From IMG/VR virus record IMGVR_UViG_3300028115_001382, positions 1 through 61,284 of that record: a stretch of 61,284 nucleotides of DNA, one strand, 5' to 3'. Below are positions 8,055 to 16,187 of this stretch, one piece after another (the first letter of the stretch is position 1; every line of letters starts with the position of its first letter). The notes below the pieces were generated by a model. The model did not search any database. It worked only from the letters and a program-made list of their open reading frames with translations, and was not told the DNA's origin. Source of the stretch: a virus. Both the position numbers and the translations under genes were made by a program.

Positions 8055-8483
8055 ATGAAATTTTTTATAACAGGTACAAGACGTGGTTTAGGTAAAGCAC
8101 TAGAAGAAAAATATGGAAATTGCGGAAGTTTAGAAGAATGTGATGTTTTCATCAATTGCAAACACATAGGGTTTGATCAAGTTTATTCCTTATATGAAGC
8201 TGCGGATCTAAATAAACGTATAATCAATATTAGTTCCAATTCAGGTGATGGTATTAAAAATAAACCGCATGTATATGCTATAGAAAAAAATGCTCTTGAC
8301 AAAGCCAATGAACAGTTGTATTATCAAGGAATCGATACAACTAGTGTAAGATTTGGATGGATTGATACTCCTCGAGTACAAGGCGTAGAAGAACAAAAAA
8401 TGAGTGTAGAATATTGTATATCTGTAATTGATTGGATACTACAACAGCCGCATAAAATAAAGGAAATTACAATTACACCATGA
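8055..8483 (+). CDS. Short SDR-like NAD(P)-dependent reductase
   Basis: A compact member of the short-chain dehydrogenase/reductase superfamily: Rossmann motif TGTRRGLGKALEE at residues 6-18, a Ser-containing strand RIINISSNSGDG, and the catalytic-type YxxxK in YAIEKNALDKAN. At 142 residues it is much shorter than a usual SDR (about 250); part of the Rossmann core between strands 2 and 4 is missing. A more distant relative of similar design lies at 44797. The start follows the polymerase stop directly and the stop overlaps the next gene by four bases. Confidence 0.65.
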   Translation: MKFFITGTRRGLGKALEEKYGNCGSLEECDVFINCKHIGFDQVYSLYEAADLNKRIINISSNSGDGIKNKPHVYAIEKNALDKANEQLYYQGIDTTSVRFGWIDTPRVQGVEEQKMSVEYCISVIDWILQQPHKIKEITITP

Positions 8484-8887
8484 AAGTAGGATTTACATGT
8501 AGTACATTTGATTTGTTACATGCTGGACATGTGCAAATGTTACGTGAAGCAAAAGAACAGTGCGATTATTTAATTTGTGCTTTACAAATGGATCCAAGTG
8601 TAGACAGAGCTGAAAAGAATGCACCAGTCCAAACTATTGTAGAGCGTTACACACAATTAAAAGGCGTAAAGTATGTGGATGAAATTATTCCATATGGCAC
8701 CGAAAAAGACCTAGAAGATATCTTGACAATGTATCATATAGATGTTAGAATACTAGGAGAAGAATACAGAGACAAAGACTTTACTGGTAAGGATATTTGC
8801 CGTAAGCGTGAAATAGATCTGTATTTTAACAAACGTGATCATCGCTTCAGCACAAGCGATCTTAGAAAAAGGGTATGTGAAGTATAA
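8480..8887 (+). CDS. Cytidylyltransferase (glycerol-3-phosphate/RfaE type)
   Basis: Nucleotidyltransferase of the HxGH superfamily: GFTCSTFDLLHAGHVQML near the N-terminus carries HAGH (about residues 17-20), and HRFSTSDLRKR near the C-terminus is the second nucleotide-binding motif. At 135 residues it matches TagD-like glycerol-3-phosphate cytidylyltransferases or the adenylyltransferase half of HldE/RfaE. It would activate a sugar- or polyol-phosphate with CTP or ATP. The adjacent phosphomannomutase and sugar dehydrogenase genes point to surface-glycan precursors. Confidence 0.8.
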   Translation: MKVGFTCSTFDLLHAGHVQMLREAKEQCDYLICALQMDPSVDRAEKNAPVQTIVERYTQLKGVKYVDEIIPYGTEKDLEDILTMYHIDVRILGEEYRDKDFTGKDICRKREIDLYFNKRDHRFSTSDLRKRVCEV

Positions 8888-9045
8888 TGTGGATATTATT
8901 TGTAATTAGTTTTGTGCCTGATTTAAATGAATATAAAGTCACAAAATTCAACACCTACAATAACAGAACACAATGCGAAATAAATCAGACTGTATTAAAA
9001 GCACTGTTTGAAGAAGATGAAAAGGCGGTTTGTGTATATGAATAA
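8887..9045 (+). CDS. Small protein with a hydrophobic N-terminus, 52 aa
   Basis: The start codon shares one base with the stop of the cytidylyltransferase gene (TAATG). Residues 1-11 (MWILFVISFVP) are hydrophobic, like a signal or membrane anchor, followed by a polar domain with two cysteines (TQCEIN and AVCVYE). The two cysteines after a signal-like start suggest an exported disulphide-bonded peptide. It overlaps the next gene by eight bases. No family name is known to me. Confidence 0.6.
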   Translation: MWILFVISFVPDLNEYKVTKFNTYNNRTQCEINQTVLKALFEEDEKAVCVYE

Positions 9046-9733
9046 GTTTGTTTTTGATGTTGACGGGACTCTTACTCCAAGCCGTGGCAAAATGGATTAT
9101 CAATTTAAAGCATTCTTTAATACATTTTGCTTGGTAAATGATGTGTATCTTGTTACAGGCAGTGATAAAGAAAAAACTATAGAACAGATTGGCGAAACAT
9201 ATAACCTTGCTAAAGTTGTATACAATTGTAGTGGCAACGATGTATACAGTTCTGGTGTAAATATTCGAAGTAAAGAATGGACTGCTCCTAAAGAACTTAT
9301 GGATCTAATGTATGGTTGGCTACAAGCAAGCAGTTTTCCTTTACGCACAGGTAATCATATTGAAGAACGTCCAGGTTGTGTGAACTTTAGTATAGTTGGT
9401 AGAAATGCTACACTAGGTGAACGTAAATTATATATTAAACACGACTTAGAAAACAAAGAACGTGAAAGTATAGCATATCAAATCAATCTTGAGTTTCCAG
9501 AAATCACGGCAAAAGTAGGAGGAGAAACAGGCATTGATATCTATCCTACAGGCTGGGATAAAGGACAAATACTTGATGACTTTAATGATTTTGATCGTGT
9601 TATTTTCTTTGGTGACAAAATGGAACAAGATGGTAACGATTATCCACTAGCAAGTAAACTAAAACATCCTAGTAAAGCAATCCGTGTTACTGGATGGAAA
9701 GACACTTGGGAAAAGTTAAAAGAATATGCTTAA
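9038..9733 (+). CDS. Phosphomannomutase, eukaryotic PMM2-like HAD type
   Basis: HAD-superfamily enzyme expected to interconvert mannose-6-phosphate and mannose-1-phosphate. N-terminal motif FDVDGTLTPS holds the nucleophile and acid Asp (D7, D9). The cap region has RPGCVNFSIVGRNATLGER followed by a YIKHD stretch, then GGETGIDIYPTGWDKGQIL and FFGDKMEQDGND, the same order seen in eukaryotic PMM1/2 (MLN.SPIGR, SIGG..S.DV.P.GWDK, FFGDKT..GGND). I chose the ATG giving MNKFVFDVDG rather than the upstream alternative, because the motif then sits at the expected distance. It would feed GDP-mannose-type sugar synthesis with the neighbouring genes. Confidence 0.8.
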   Translation: MNKFVFDVDGTLTPSRGKMDYQFKAFFNTFCLVNDVYLVTGSDKEKTIEQIGETYNLAKVVYNCSGNDVYSSGVNIRSKEWTAPKELMDLMYGWLQASSFPLRTGNHIEERPGCVNFSIVGRNATLGERKLYIKHDLENKERESIAYQINLEFPEITAKVGGETGIDIYPTGWDKGQILDDFNDFDRVIFFGDKMEQDGNDYPLASKLKHPSKAIRVTGWKDTWEKLKEYA

Positions 9734-10472
9734 AATAGGTATTGCTGGGTACGGGTATGTAGGACAAGCCCACCATCAAGCACTTAAAGAATATTATGAA
9801 ATACTAATTAGTGATCCTGACAAAGGACACTATGACGATTTACGACATTGTGATGCTATTATTGTATGTGTTTCTACACCAATGAATGAAGATGGTAGTT
9901 GTGATATGTCTAACGTAGACGCAGTGATTGATGATGCTAAAAATGTTCCTATTTTAATCAAAAGCACAATCAGCATAGAAGGCTGGCAAAATTTACGGGC
10001 TAATTTTACTCATGACAAAATTTGTTTTTCACCAGAATTTTTAAGAGCAGAGTCAGCACTAGACGATTTTAAAAATAATAACACTATTCTTATGGGCGGT
10101 GATGATATTGGATTTTGGCAAGATTTGTTTTTAAACGCTATGGGCAATATCAATATCTTTACTGCGACACCGGAAGAACTTATTCTTGTAAAATATTTCC
10201 GCAACAGTTTTCTAGCAACCAAAGTTGCTTTTTTTAATGAAATTTATGACTTGTGTGAAAACACAGATACTGACTACAAAAAAGTAGCAGAATACATTGG
10301 CTTGGATCCTCGTATTGGATCAAGTCATACAACAGTAACCAGTGAGCGTGGATTTGGAGGACATTGTTTTCCAAAAGACGTAAGTGCTATATTAAAAACG
10401 GCAGCTAATTTTGATAAAAATCTAAATATACTTGAAGCTGCTAACAACTATAATAAAAGGATCAGAAAGTGA
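9726..10472 (+). CDS. UDP-glucose/GDP-mannose dehydrogenase-like protein, lacking the C-terminal domain
   Basis: N-terminal Rossmann motif GIAGYGYVGQAH (residues 5-16), the strand DAIIVCVSTPMNEDGSCD, the SPEFLR motif (about residues 99-104) and the catalytic Cys in GFGGHCFPKD (C214) are all present, as in UDP-glucose 6-dehydrogenases. The protein ends 34 residues after the catalytic Cys, whereas complete enzymes (about 390-450 residues) carry a further UDP-binding domain. It may be a minimal active form, oxidise a different sugar, or depend on a partner. It overlaps neighbouring genes on both sides. Confidence 0.8.
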   Translation: MLKIGIAGYGYVGQAHHQALKEYYEILISDPDKGHYDDLRHCDAIIVCVSTPMNEDGSCDMSNVDAVIDDAKNVPILIKSTISIEGWQNLRANFTHDKICFSPEFLRAESALDDFKNNNTILMGGDDIGFWQDLFLNAMGNINIFTATPEELILVKYFRNSFLATKVAFFNEIYDLCENTDTDYKKVAEYIGLDPRIGSSHTTVTSERGFGGHCFPKDVSAILKTAANFDKNLNILEAANNYNKRIRK

Positions 10473-10612
10473 TAGAAATAAAACCAGACCCTACCTTGAA
10501 CGAACTTAGAAAAATATTCAACCAACATGGTTTAGAATTTTATATTAAGAAACAAAAAGGGTCTGTTGTTAAAGTTCACTTTATGATCACAGAGGAAGAA
10601 GAAAATACTTGA
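10469..10612 (+). CDS. Small hypothetical protein, 47 aa
   Basis: Opens with GTG overlapping the upstream stop (GTGA). The predicted peptide mixes a helix (TLNELRKIFNQHG) and a strand (KGSVVKVHFMI) and ends with an acidic tail. Its TGA stop forms part of the -35 box of the sliding-clamp promoter. No family is recognised; the sequence is protein-like and fills the only gap in the cluster. Confidence 0.5.
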   Translation: MIEIKPDPTLNELRKIFNQHGLEFYIKKQKGSVVKVHFMITEEEENT

Positions 10613-10637
10613 CTTTCGACAACATAGGCTTTATACT
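10609..10637 (+). promoter_or_regulatory. Sigma70-type promoter TTGACT-17-TATACT
   Basis: TTGACT and TATACT are 17 bases apart, 19 bases before the clamp gene ATG, with ATAGGAG as ribosome-binding site. The stop codon of the upstream small gene lies in the -35 hexamer. It would give the clamp its own early transcription. Confidence 0.8.
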
Positions 10638-10656
10638 AACACAATAGGAGACAAAC

Positions 10657-11385
10657 ATGAAAGACATTCTAAAAGACATTATTGATCACACGCATAAACT
10701 AGGATTTATTGCGCAGTTAAAAGTTACAAATGATAACGATACTGTAATTGAATCTATGGCAGAAGACAGAAGTGTGATTATGACAGCAACAACACACTCT
10801 CCAGTGGCAGAATTTACAGGTACATTTGGTATGCCCAACTTAGACAAGTTGAATTATCATTTGAACAATCCAGAATACAAAGAGGATGCTAAGATTGAAG
10901 TAGTTCAAGGAGAAAGCAATGGTGAAAAAATGCCAACACATATTCACTTTGAAAACAGGTCTAGCGACTTCCAGAATGACTATCGTTTTATGAATAAAGC
11001 ACACATCGAAGAAAAGTTGAAAAGTGTGACTTATAAAGGTAACAGTTGGGATGTAGAAATTACTCCAAACATTGCTAGTATTGAACGTATGAAACTAATG
11101 GCAGGCGGTAATAGCGAAGAAGTACTTTTCCAAGTTCGCACAGTTGATAACAATTTGAACTTTTACTTTGGTGAAGAAAATACACACAGTGGTTGGTTAA
11201 CTTTCCAGCATGGTGTTGAAGGCACACTTTCTCATACTTGGGCATGGCCTATTTCACAAACACTTGCTATTTTAAATTTGTTTGGTGAGAAAACAATGAA
11301 AATTACAGACCAAGGCGCTATGATGATCAGTGTTGATAGCGGAATGGCACAGTATGATTACATTTTACCAGCACAGCAGAAATAA
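10657..11385 (+). CDS. 45: T4-type DNA polymerase sliding clamp (gp45)
   Basis: Processivity clamp of T4-like replication, a trimeric ring that tethers gp43 and in T4 also serves late transcription. Length 242 against 228 in T4. The C-terminal segment ISQTLAILNLFGEKTMKITD followed by a YDYILPA end is what I recall of cyanophage gp45 proteins, and the N-terminal KDIIDHTHKLGFIAQLKV region has the expected helix-strand pattern. It has its own strong promoter and an AGGAG ribosome-binding site. Clamp-loader genes gp44/gp62 are not seen in the window. Confidence 0.85.
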   Translation: MKDILKDIIDHTHKLGFIAQLKVTNDNDTVIESMAEDRSVIMTATTHSPVAEFTGTFGMPNLDKLNYHLNNPEYKEDAKIEVVQGESNGEKMPTHIHFENRSSDFQNDYRFMNKAHIEEKLKSVTYKGNSWDVEITPNIASIERMKLMAGGNSEEVLFQVRTVDNNLNFYFGEENTHSGWLTFQHGVEGTLSHTWAWPISQTLAILNLFGEKTMKITDQGAMMISVDSGMAQYDYILPAQQK

Positions 11386-11388
11386 TGA

Positions 11389-12993
11389 ATGAAAACAAAT
11401 CTCACAGAATCGCAAAAAGACTACTCTGTATTTTTACCTAGTATCAGTGGATTTTATGCTACATTTATAGGCAAACAAAGATACAGCGAATACGTAGAGC
11501 AAGCACGTATACCTAAAGGTATTGGCACTGTTGAAAGTCTTAATTTTTTGAATCCTAATGAAGGAGCGTTCCATTACAAATGGGCGCTCTATTCTGCTGG
11601 ACATGCCGACTTAGATGTAACCAAGCATGTAGAAAAAGAAGATATGTGTCGTAACCGTGACAGAGATAATTCATGGTTGCTTGGTGACTCGGGTGGATTC
11701 CAAATTGCTAAAGGATTATGGCCTGGTGATTGGACTAGTGAAACTTGTCCACATGCTAACAAGAAGCGTGAGCTGGTTGTAAACTGGATGGAAGCATATA
11801 TGGACTATGGTATGATGCTTGATATTCCAACATGGACATTCCAAAGTCCTAAAGCAGCCGAAGCAGCAAATATCCGTAGTTATGATGACGCTGTGAAAGC
11901 AACACACATTAATGCTCGTTATTATATGAAACATCGTCGAGGCAACTTTAAAGTATTAAACGTCCTACAAGGAAGTAATCATACAAACGCAGATAGTTGG
12001 TATGAAGAATTTAAAGGTTACTGTGATCCAAAACAATATCCTGATACACATTTTAATGGTTGGGCTATGGGTGGACAGAACATGTGTGATGTACACTTAA
12101 TTTTGCGTAGACTAGTTCATATGATACATGACGGATTGTTAGAAGAAGGACTTCACGATGTGATGCACTTTCTTGGTACAAGCAAACTAGAGTGGGCTGT
12201 TCTACTTACAGATATTCAACGAGCAGTGCGTAAATATCATAATCCTAATTTTATGATTACATATGATTGTGCGTCTCCATTCTTAGCTACTGCTAATGGA
12301 CAAATTTATCATAGTATTAGGACAGAACATAAAGGCAAATGGAGTTACATGATGTCTGCTAGTGCTGATGCTTTATTGTACTCAACTGATACACGTAAAT
12401 TTAGCGAAGCTGTTGTAGCAGATAAGATACTTCCAGCATTTGAGGATTCTCCTATCAGCGAAACACTACAAATGAAAGATATTTGTATCTATAAAGAAGG
12501 TGATAAAAACAAAGTTGGTGCTATTAAAGTCAAAGCAGGTGATGTTGAATTAGATAAAGAAGGCAATCCAGTGCTTGACGAAAATGGATCGCCAGATAAA
12601 GATGACAAAGACTATAATCCAAATTATGGACAGCCTATAATTAGAAAAAAAGACAGCACAAGCTGGGATAGTTTTAGTTACGCACTACAAATGGGGCATA
12701 ATGTTTGGATGCATATCGAAAGCACACAACGAGCAAACGAGCTTTATGATAAAGGAGAATATCCTTACATGATGGTGTATGATAAAAGTAATAATTATCA
12801 TGTTTTTAGAGAAGTAGTAGACGAAATCTTTGCTCAAAAAGACAGAGAAAAAAGTTTAGCAGTTATTGACAAATATGGCACTGCTACTCAGCATCCTAGT
12901 TTATGGACACATATTATTGGCACTCGACTTAAAATTGGAAAAAAAGCACTTACAGCAGAGGCAAAATTTGACGAATTATTTGAGGTAAAATAA
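11389..12993 (+). CDS. dpdA: DpdA-like tRNA-guanine transglycosylase homologue
   Basis: The TIM-barrel TGT superfamily exchanges guanine for a 7-deazaguanine base; the DpdA branch acts on DNA instead of tRNA. Visible: GDSGGFQIAKG with the active-site Asp (D100), GWAMGGQ at 224-230 (equivalent to the GG.A.GE substrate loop), and YDCASPF with the second Asp (D293). At 534 residues it is longer than a bacterial TGT (about 375), with an Asp/Lys-rich insertion near 385-430. The C-terminal Cys-x-Cys-x2-Cys zinc site of true TGT is not evident, which favours DpdA over a tRNA enzyme. FolE, QueE, QueC-like and a QueD-like protein elsewhere in the window would supply preQ0. Confidence 0.8.
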   Translation: MKTNLTESQKDYSVFLPSISGFYATFIGKQRYSEYVEQARIPKGIGTVESLNFLNPNEGAFHYKWALYSAGHADLDVTKHVEKEDMCRNRDRDNSWLLGDSGGFQIAKGLWPGDWTSETCPHANKKRELVVNWMEAYMDYGMMLDIPTWTFQSPKAAEAANIRSYDDAVKATHINARYYMKHRRGNFKVLNVLQGSNHTNADSWYEEFKGYCDPKQYPDTHFNGWAMGGQNMCDVHLILRRLVHMIHDGLLEEGLHDVMHFLGTSKLEWAVLLTDIQRAVRKYHNPNFMITYDCASPFLATANGQIYHSIRTEHKGKWSYMMSASADALLYSTDTRKFSEAVVADKILPAFEDSPISETLQMKDICIYKEGDKNKVGAIKVKAGDVELDKEGNPVLDENGSPDKDDKDYNPNYGQPIIRKKDSTSWDSFSYALQMGHNVWMHIESTQRANELYDKGEYPYMMVYDKSNNYHVFREVVDEIFAQKDREKSLAVIDKYGTATQHPSLWTHIIGTRLKIGKKALTAEAKFDELFEVK

Positions 12994-13184
12994 TGACAGA
13001 CATTGGAAGTATCGAAAGTCATATTAACGAATTGGTTAAAAAACATAGAAAACTTGATAACGATATTTTAGAGTTACAAAAATCATATACTGTAAACGAA
13101 GATATACGTAGGTTAAAAACACAGAAACTTTGGTACAAAGATGAAATACATCGTTATAAAAAAATACTTGAGAGTTTGAAATAA
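12993..13184 (+). CDS. DUF465/YdcH-like small coiled-coil protein
   Basis: 63 residues forming two charged helices: IESHINELVKKHRKLDNDIL and a second ending KTQKLWYKDEIHRYKKIL. The pattern H..LD..I...........LK..KL..KDEI matches the DUF465 family of small helical hairpins of unknown function. The start shares one base with the transglycosylase stop and the stop shares one with the next ATG, so it is translationally coupled to both. Confidence 0.65.
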   Translation: MTDIGSIESHINELVKKHRKLDNDILELQKSYTVNEDIRRLKTQKLWYKDEIHRYKKILESLK

Positions 13185-13357
13185 TGGATGAAGAAGAAAA
13201 ACGTTTAAGACTAGAAACTATTGAAATAGCATTAGAAGATATAGAAACTATTATTGCTAATATGGAAGAAAAAAACTATCCAAAAAATGAGATCAATGAA
13301 TACTATAAAAAACGTTGGGATCTTTGGCAGGAACAATATAGAACGAGGAAAGCATGA
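13184..13357 (+). CDS. Small acidic helical protein, 57 aa
   Basis: Starts at the ATG in TAATGG directly at the upstream stop. Predicted all-helical and charged (LRLETIEIALEDIETIIANM, then YYKKRWDLWQEQY). The stop overlaps the next ATG (ATGA). It resembles a coiled-coil partner protein and may pair with the similar-sized helical protein just upstream. Function unknown. Confidence 0.6.
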   Translation: MDEEEKRLRLETIEIALEDIETIIANMEEKNYPKNEINEYYKKRWDLWQEQYRTRKA

Positions 13358-13881
13358 AAAGAGTATATGATCAAGGAACTAATATTGAGGATGCTCAATA
13401 CTTTGTCGGTACTGAAGTAGAAAAGACACCTCAACATGGAAAGAAAACATTGTTTGTTGTTGGGATCAAAGACATTGACGAAATTTGTACATTAGCCGAA
13501 TACCACGGTTGTAAACATATTTACTGTGGTGCTAACATGAGTTTTAATGTAACAGAAAATACAAGTAGCCAATGGAAACCTTGGGAAGATATGGTACTGC
13601 CTTTACTGAGTAAAGGGTATTGGGTAACATTAGATATAGATGTTTCGCAAATTGAAGGCTTATTAGAAAGTGGATTTACAGAACATAATAGGTTTATTCC
13701 AATGGTAAGTGTGAAACTACCTTATATTAATCAATTAGGATATAATGCTTGTTTAAAAATTGATGATAAAGATTTTGATGCTACAAACCCTGGTGTATGG
13801 GTCCATAAGGTACATGATTTACAAACACGTGAAACATTTACTGATTGGTCTAAATACACCACAGATACAATTATAGGTTGA
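13354..13881 (+). CDS. Conserved hypothetical protein, 175 aa
   Basis: Soluble alpha/beta protein. It has strands TLFVVGI and HIYCGAN, a tryptophan-rich segment (SSQWKPWEDM), GYWVTLDIDVSQIEGLLESG and a C-terminal NPGVWVHKVHDL. From memory, a protein of this type is conserved in T4-like cyanophages without assigned function. It directly precedes the probable QueD-like gene and follows the DpdA-like block, so a link to base modification is possible but unproven. Confidence 0.65.
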   Translation: MKRVYDQGTNIEDAQYFVGTEVEKTPQHGKKTLFVVGIKDIDEICTLAEYHGCKHIYCGANMSFNVTENTSSQWKPWEDMVLPLLSKGYWVTLDIDVSQIEGLLESGFTEHNRFIPMVSVKLPYINQLGYNACLKIDDKDFDATNPGVWVHKVHDLQTRETFTDWSKYTTDTIIG

Positions 13882-13885
13882 CAAT

Positions 13886-14335
13886 ATGTCACAAGAACGC
13901 TATTATGAATACATGCTAAGACGCACAAGAGAGGAAGATGCTAAATTGAATAAAGCACTAGAAAATGCTAAACGTAGTATTTGGGTTACATTTCGTAAAG
14001 AAGGTATCCATTTGTATCCTGCGGCAAAAGACGATCCAGCACTAGCAACAGGTGGCTGGGATGACGTAAGTTTTTTAGGTGTGGCTCATAGACACATCTT
14101 TCATTTTAAGGTACAAATTCAAGTTACACATAATGATCGTGACATTGAATTTATTCAGTTCAAGCGTTGGCTAGAAAGTCTTTATGACGACAAGGTTATT
14201 GAACTAAACCACAAATCATGTGAAATGATCGCAGATGACTTGTACACACAGATTAACGCAAAGTATCCCGGCCGCTTTGTTGTTATTGATGTCGCCGAAG
14301 ATGGCGAAAATGGCTGTCAAATTGTTTACCCATAG
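13886..14335 (+). CDS. Probable T-fold protein related to QueD/6-pyruvoyl-tetrahydropterin synthase
   Basis: The layout fits the PTPS/QueD family: an early strand with His (FRKEGIHLYPAA), then VSFLGVAHRHIFHFKVQIQV, where HRH stands where QueD has its zinc-binding HGH. Then comes EFIQFKRWLESLY (QueD DF..LK), and LNHKSCEMIADDLYTQI, matching QueD LDH... then P(T/S)AENIA, with a final strand FVVIDVAEDG. QueD converts 7,8-dihydroneopterin triphosphate to 6-carboxytetrahydropterin, the step between FolE and QueE, both encoded here. The similarity is by eye and distant; catalytic Cys and Glu positions differ, so the activity is inferred. Confidence 0.5.
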   Translation: MSQERYYEYMLRRTREEDAKLNKALENAKRSIWVTFRKEGIHLYPAAKDDPALATGGWDDVSFLGVAHRHIFHFKVQIQVTHNDRDIEFIQFKRWLESLYDDKVIELNHKSCEMIADDLYTQINAKYPGRFVVIDVAEDGENGCQIVYP

Positions 14336-14353
14336 TAAAAAGGAATTAGGTAA

Positions 14354-14542
14354 ATGAGTATCACTAACCAAGTGGTGAATAAGATTTTTAATGATCTTGA
14401 TGAGTATCGCGACTACTGTCGTTTTGAAGGTAAAGTGTTTGACGAAAAAGCACTTTATAAAAAGTCTGACCGCAATTGGCAGGCTTATGAAAAATATCGT
14501 AATTGGCTTCGTGCTAAGGCTCGGGCGAAAGGACGTAGATAA
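14354..14542 (+). CDS. Small basic hypothetical protein, 62 aa
   Basis: Helical, with an N-terminal Asp/Glu-rich half (NKIFNDLDEYRDYCRFEGKV) and a strongly basic end (WLRAKARAKGRR). The stop shares one base with the ATG of the glycosyltransferase gene, so the two are coupled. Such short basic proteins recur upstream of glycosyltransferase genes in cyanophages, from memory. Role unknown. Confidence 0.6.
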   Translation: MSITNQVVNKIFNDLDEYRDYCRFEGKVFDEKALYKKSDRNWQAYEKYRNWLRAKARAKGRR

Positions 14543-15717
14543 TGCGTAAACTGTTTTACATGGGACTAGAACCCTATGAAGGCAGGTACACATTACAATT
14601 GACAGACTGGTCACGTAGAGCTTTTGTTCGACGTGGTGTTGATTGGATAAATGTACCTGGTACAACTATTGACAACACAAAAGCTATTCAAGTAGGTCAA
14701 GTATTAGACGCACATGGCCGTTCCTACTTTGCTATGTCGCAAATGATGAACTTGGTACAAATGATGCGTAACGGTGAAGTCACAGGCGAAGATGTTATTT
14801 TCTTTGAAGACATGTTCCAGCCCGGTATGGAATCGTTGCCTTACATTATGGATCAGATTCCTACAGAACAACGCCCACAAGTTTGGATACGTTGTTTAGC
14901 ACAGGCAGTAGATCCAGATGACTTTGTACACGTTTGGGGTATGAGCAAGTGGATGAGTTTGTATGAAGAAATGTGTAACGAGTTTGTTACTGGTGTATTA
15001 GCAAGTAATGAAGAAATGGTTGCGCATATGAAGATTGCTAACTGGAAAGCGCCTATTTACAACATCAGTGGACTAGCATTTGATAAGACAGAAGTTGCGC
15101 TACGGATTGGTGAAATCAATACTTGGGAAAAGCGTGATAATCGTGTTGTGTTTGCCGCACGTTTTGATCAAGAAAAACAGCCAGATTTCTTTATGGATAT
15201 GATTGAAGAATGGTACGGCACTCCAGGTACAATGGATGTAGAATTTGCTATTTTACAGGGTGGTCCATTACGCAGTAACAATCAAAAGTACATTGAACGT
15301 GCTAGAAAAATGGAAGAGCGTGGACAATTAAAAATTTATGAAAATTTAAAGAAAAATGAATACTATGATATTGTAAATCACAGCAAAGTTTTGTTTAATT
15401 GTGCGTTACAAGATTGGACAAGTAATACTGTAAGTGAAGCAGACGCACTAGGATGTAATGTACTATTCCCAGCATATCGCAGTTTTCCAGAAATCTTCAA
15501 TAACGATCATACAAGGCTGTATATTCCTTGGAGCATTGAAGACGCAATAAACAAACTTACACCTTTACTAAATCAGCCACACAAAGATATTGGTAAAATT
15601 AGTGATTGGACAAGCTACACTATTGATCGTTACATTGATATTATGAATGGTAACGGAGAACAATGGCGTAGAGATGATAACAGATATAGAGATCATGTAG
15701 CAACAAGGAAATACTAA
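14542..15717 (+). CDS. GT-B-fold glycosyltransferase
   Basis: The C-terminal half has the look of a GT4-like nucleotide-sugar-binding domain: NRVVFAARFDQEKQPDFFMDMI (residues about 200-221), VEFAILQGGPLRS, then IYENLKKNEYYDIVNHSKVLF, WTSNTVSEADALGCNVLFPAY and RSFPEIF, comparable to the E.x7.E region of retaining GT-B enzymes. The N-terminal half has GEDVIFFEDMFQPGMESLPYI. Possible acceptors are modified DNA bases, as for T4 glucosyltransferases, or a surface glycan; the neighbouring base-modification genes favour the former but do not prove it. Confidence 0.7.
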   Translation: MRKLFYMGLEPYEGRYTLQLTDWSRRAFVRRGVDWINVPGTTIDNTKAIQVGQVLDAHGRSYFAMSQMMNLVQMMRNGEVTGEDVIFFEDMFQPGMESLPYIMDQIPTEQRPQVWIRCLAQAVDPDDFVHVWGMSKWMSLYEEMCNEFVTGVLASNEEMVAHMKIANWKAPIYNISGLAFDKTEVALRIGEINTWEKRDNRVVFAARFDQEKQPDFFMDMIEEWYGTPGTMDVEFAILQGGPLRSNNQKYIERARKMEERGQLKIYENLKKNEYYDIVNHSKVLFNCALQDWTSNTVSEADALGCNVLFPAYRSFPEIFNNDHTRLYIPWSIEDAINKLTPLLNQPHKDIGKISDWTSYTIDRYIDIMNGNGEQWRRDDNRYRDHVATRKY

Positions 15718-16187
15718 TGAAAGAGTATTACTTCCCTTTAGCAAAGTATGCTGCTCCGGCCCAGTTTAAAACTGAAATGGAACAACTTGGAATACATAGG
15801 TATATTTACGCCATCATTGATACACAAGAACTGTTGAAATGGGGACTAGGTACAGGTGATCGCATTCCAAGACAAGTAGAAGGCATGGAAGGCTGGACAC
15901 ACAAGTTTAATGGATTTGCTGCTAAACAATTACGCAAGGAATTAGTTGAAAATCGTTTGGATATTGTTCGCAACGACATTACAATTTGTGTAAGAGATTA
16001 TACAGATGAGTTTAATGAGCGTTGGGATACTTATGGAAAAGAATTTGCCGAAGCTTTCCTTAGCAATAGAGAACGTGATGCTATTTTAGCAGAAAAAAGA
16101 CGTCCTTTGCTAAACAAACAAGTTCCTAAAAAGCGTATCGAAAAGCCCAGTACAGTGGATGGTCCTTTATTTGAGTTTGCTACATGA
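15717..16187 (+). CDS. Hypothetical protein, 156 aa
   Basis: Starts one base into the glycosyltransferase stop (TAATGA). The sequence IHRYIYAIIDTQELLKWGLG followed by TGDRIPRQVEGMEGW gives a faint GIY-YIG-like impression (Y..I then a short helix, G, DR), but catalytic Arg and Glu positions are not convincing. The C-terminus is basic and Pro-rich. It overlaps galE by four bases. Treated as unknown. Confidence 0.6.
   Translation: MKEYYFPLAKYAAPAQFKTEMEQLGIHRYIYAIIDTQELLKWGLGTGDRIPRQVEGMEGWTHKFNGFAAKQLRKELVENRLDIVRNDITICVRDYTDEFNERWDTYGKEFAEAFLSNRERDAILAEKRRPLLNKQVPKKRIEKPSTVDGPLFEFAT

Noticed and set aside
14216-14665. 149-codon minus-strand frame over the QueD-like and glycosyltransferase genes
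   Set aside because: It crosses three well-supported plus-strand genes and has no domain or start signal.
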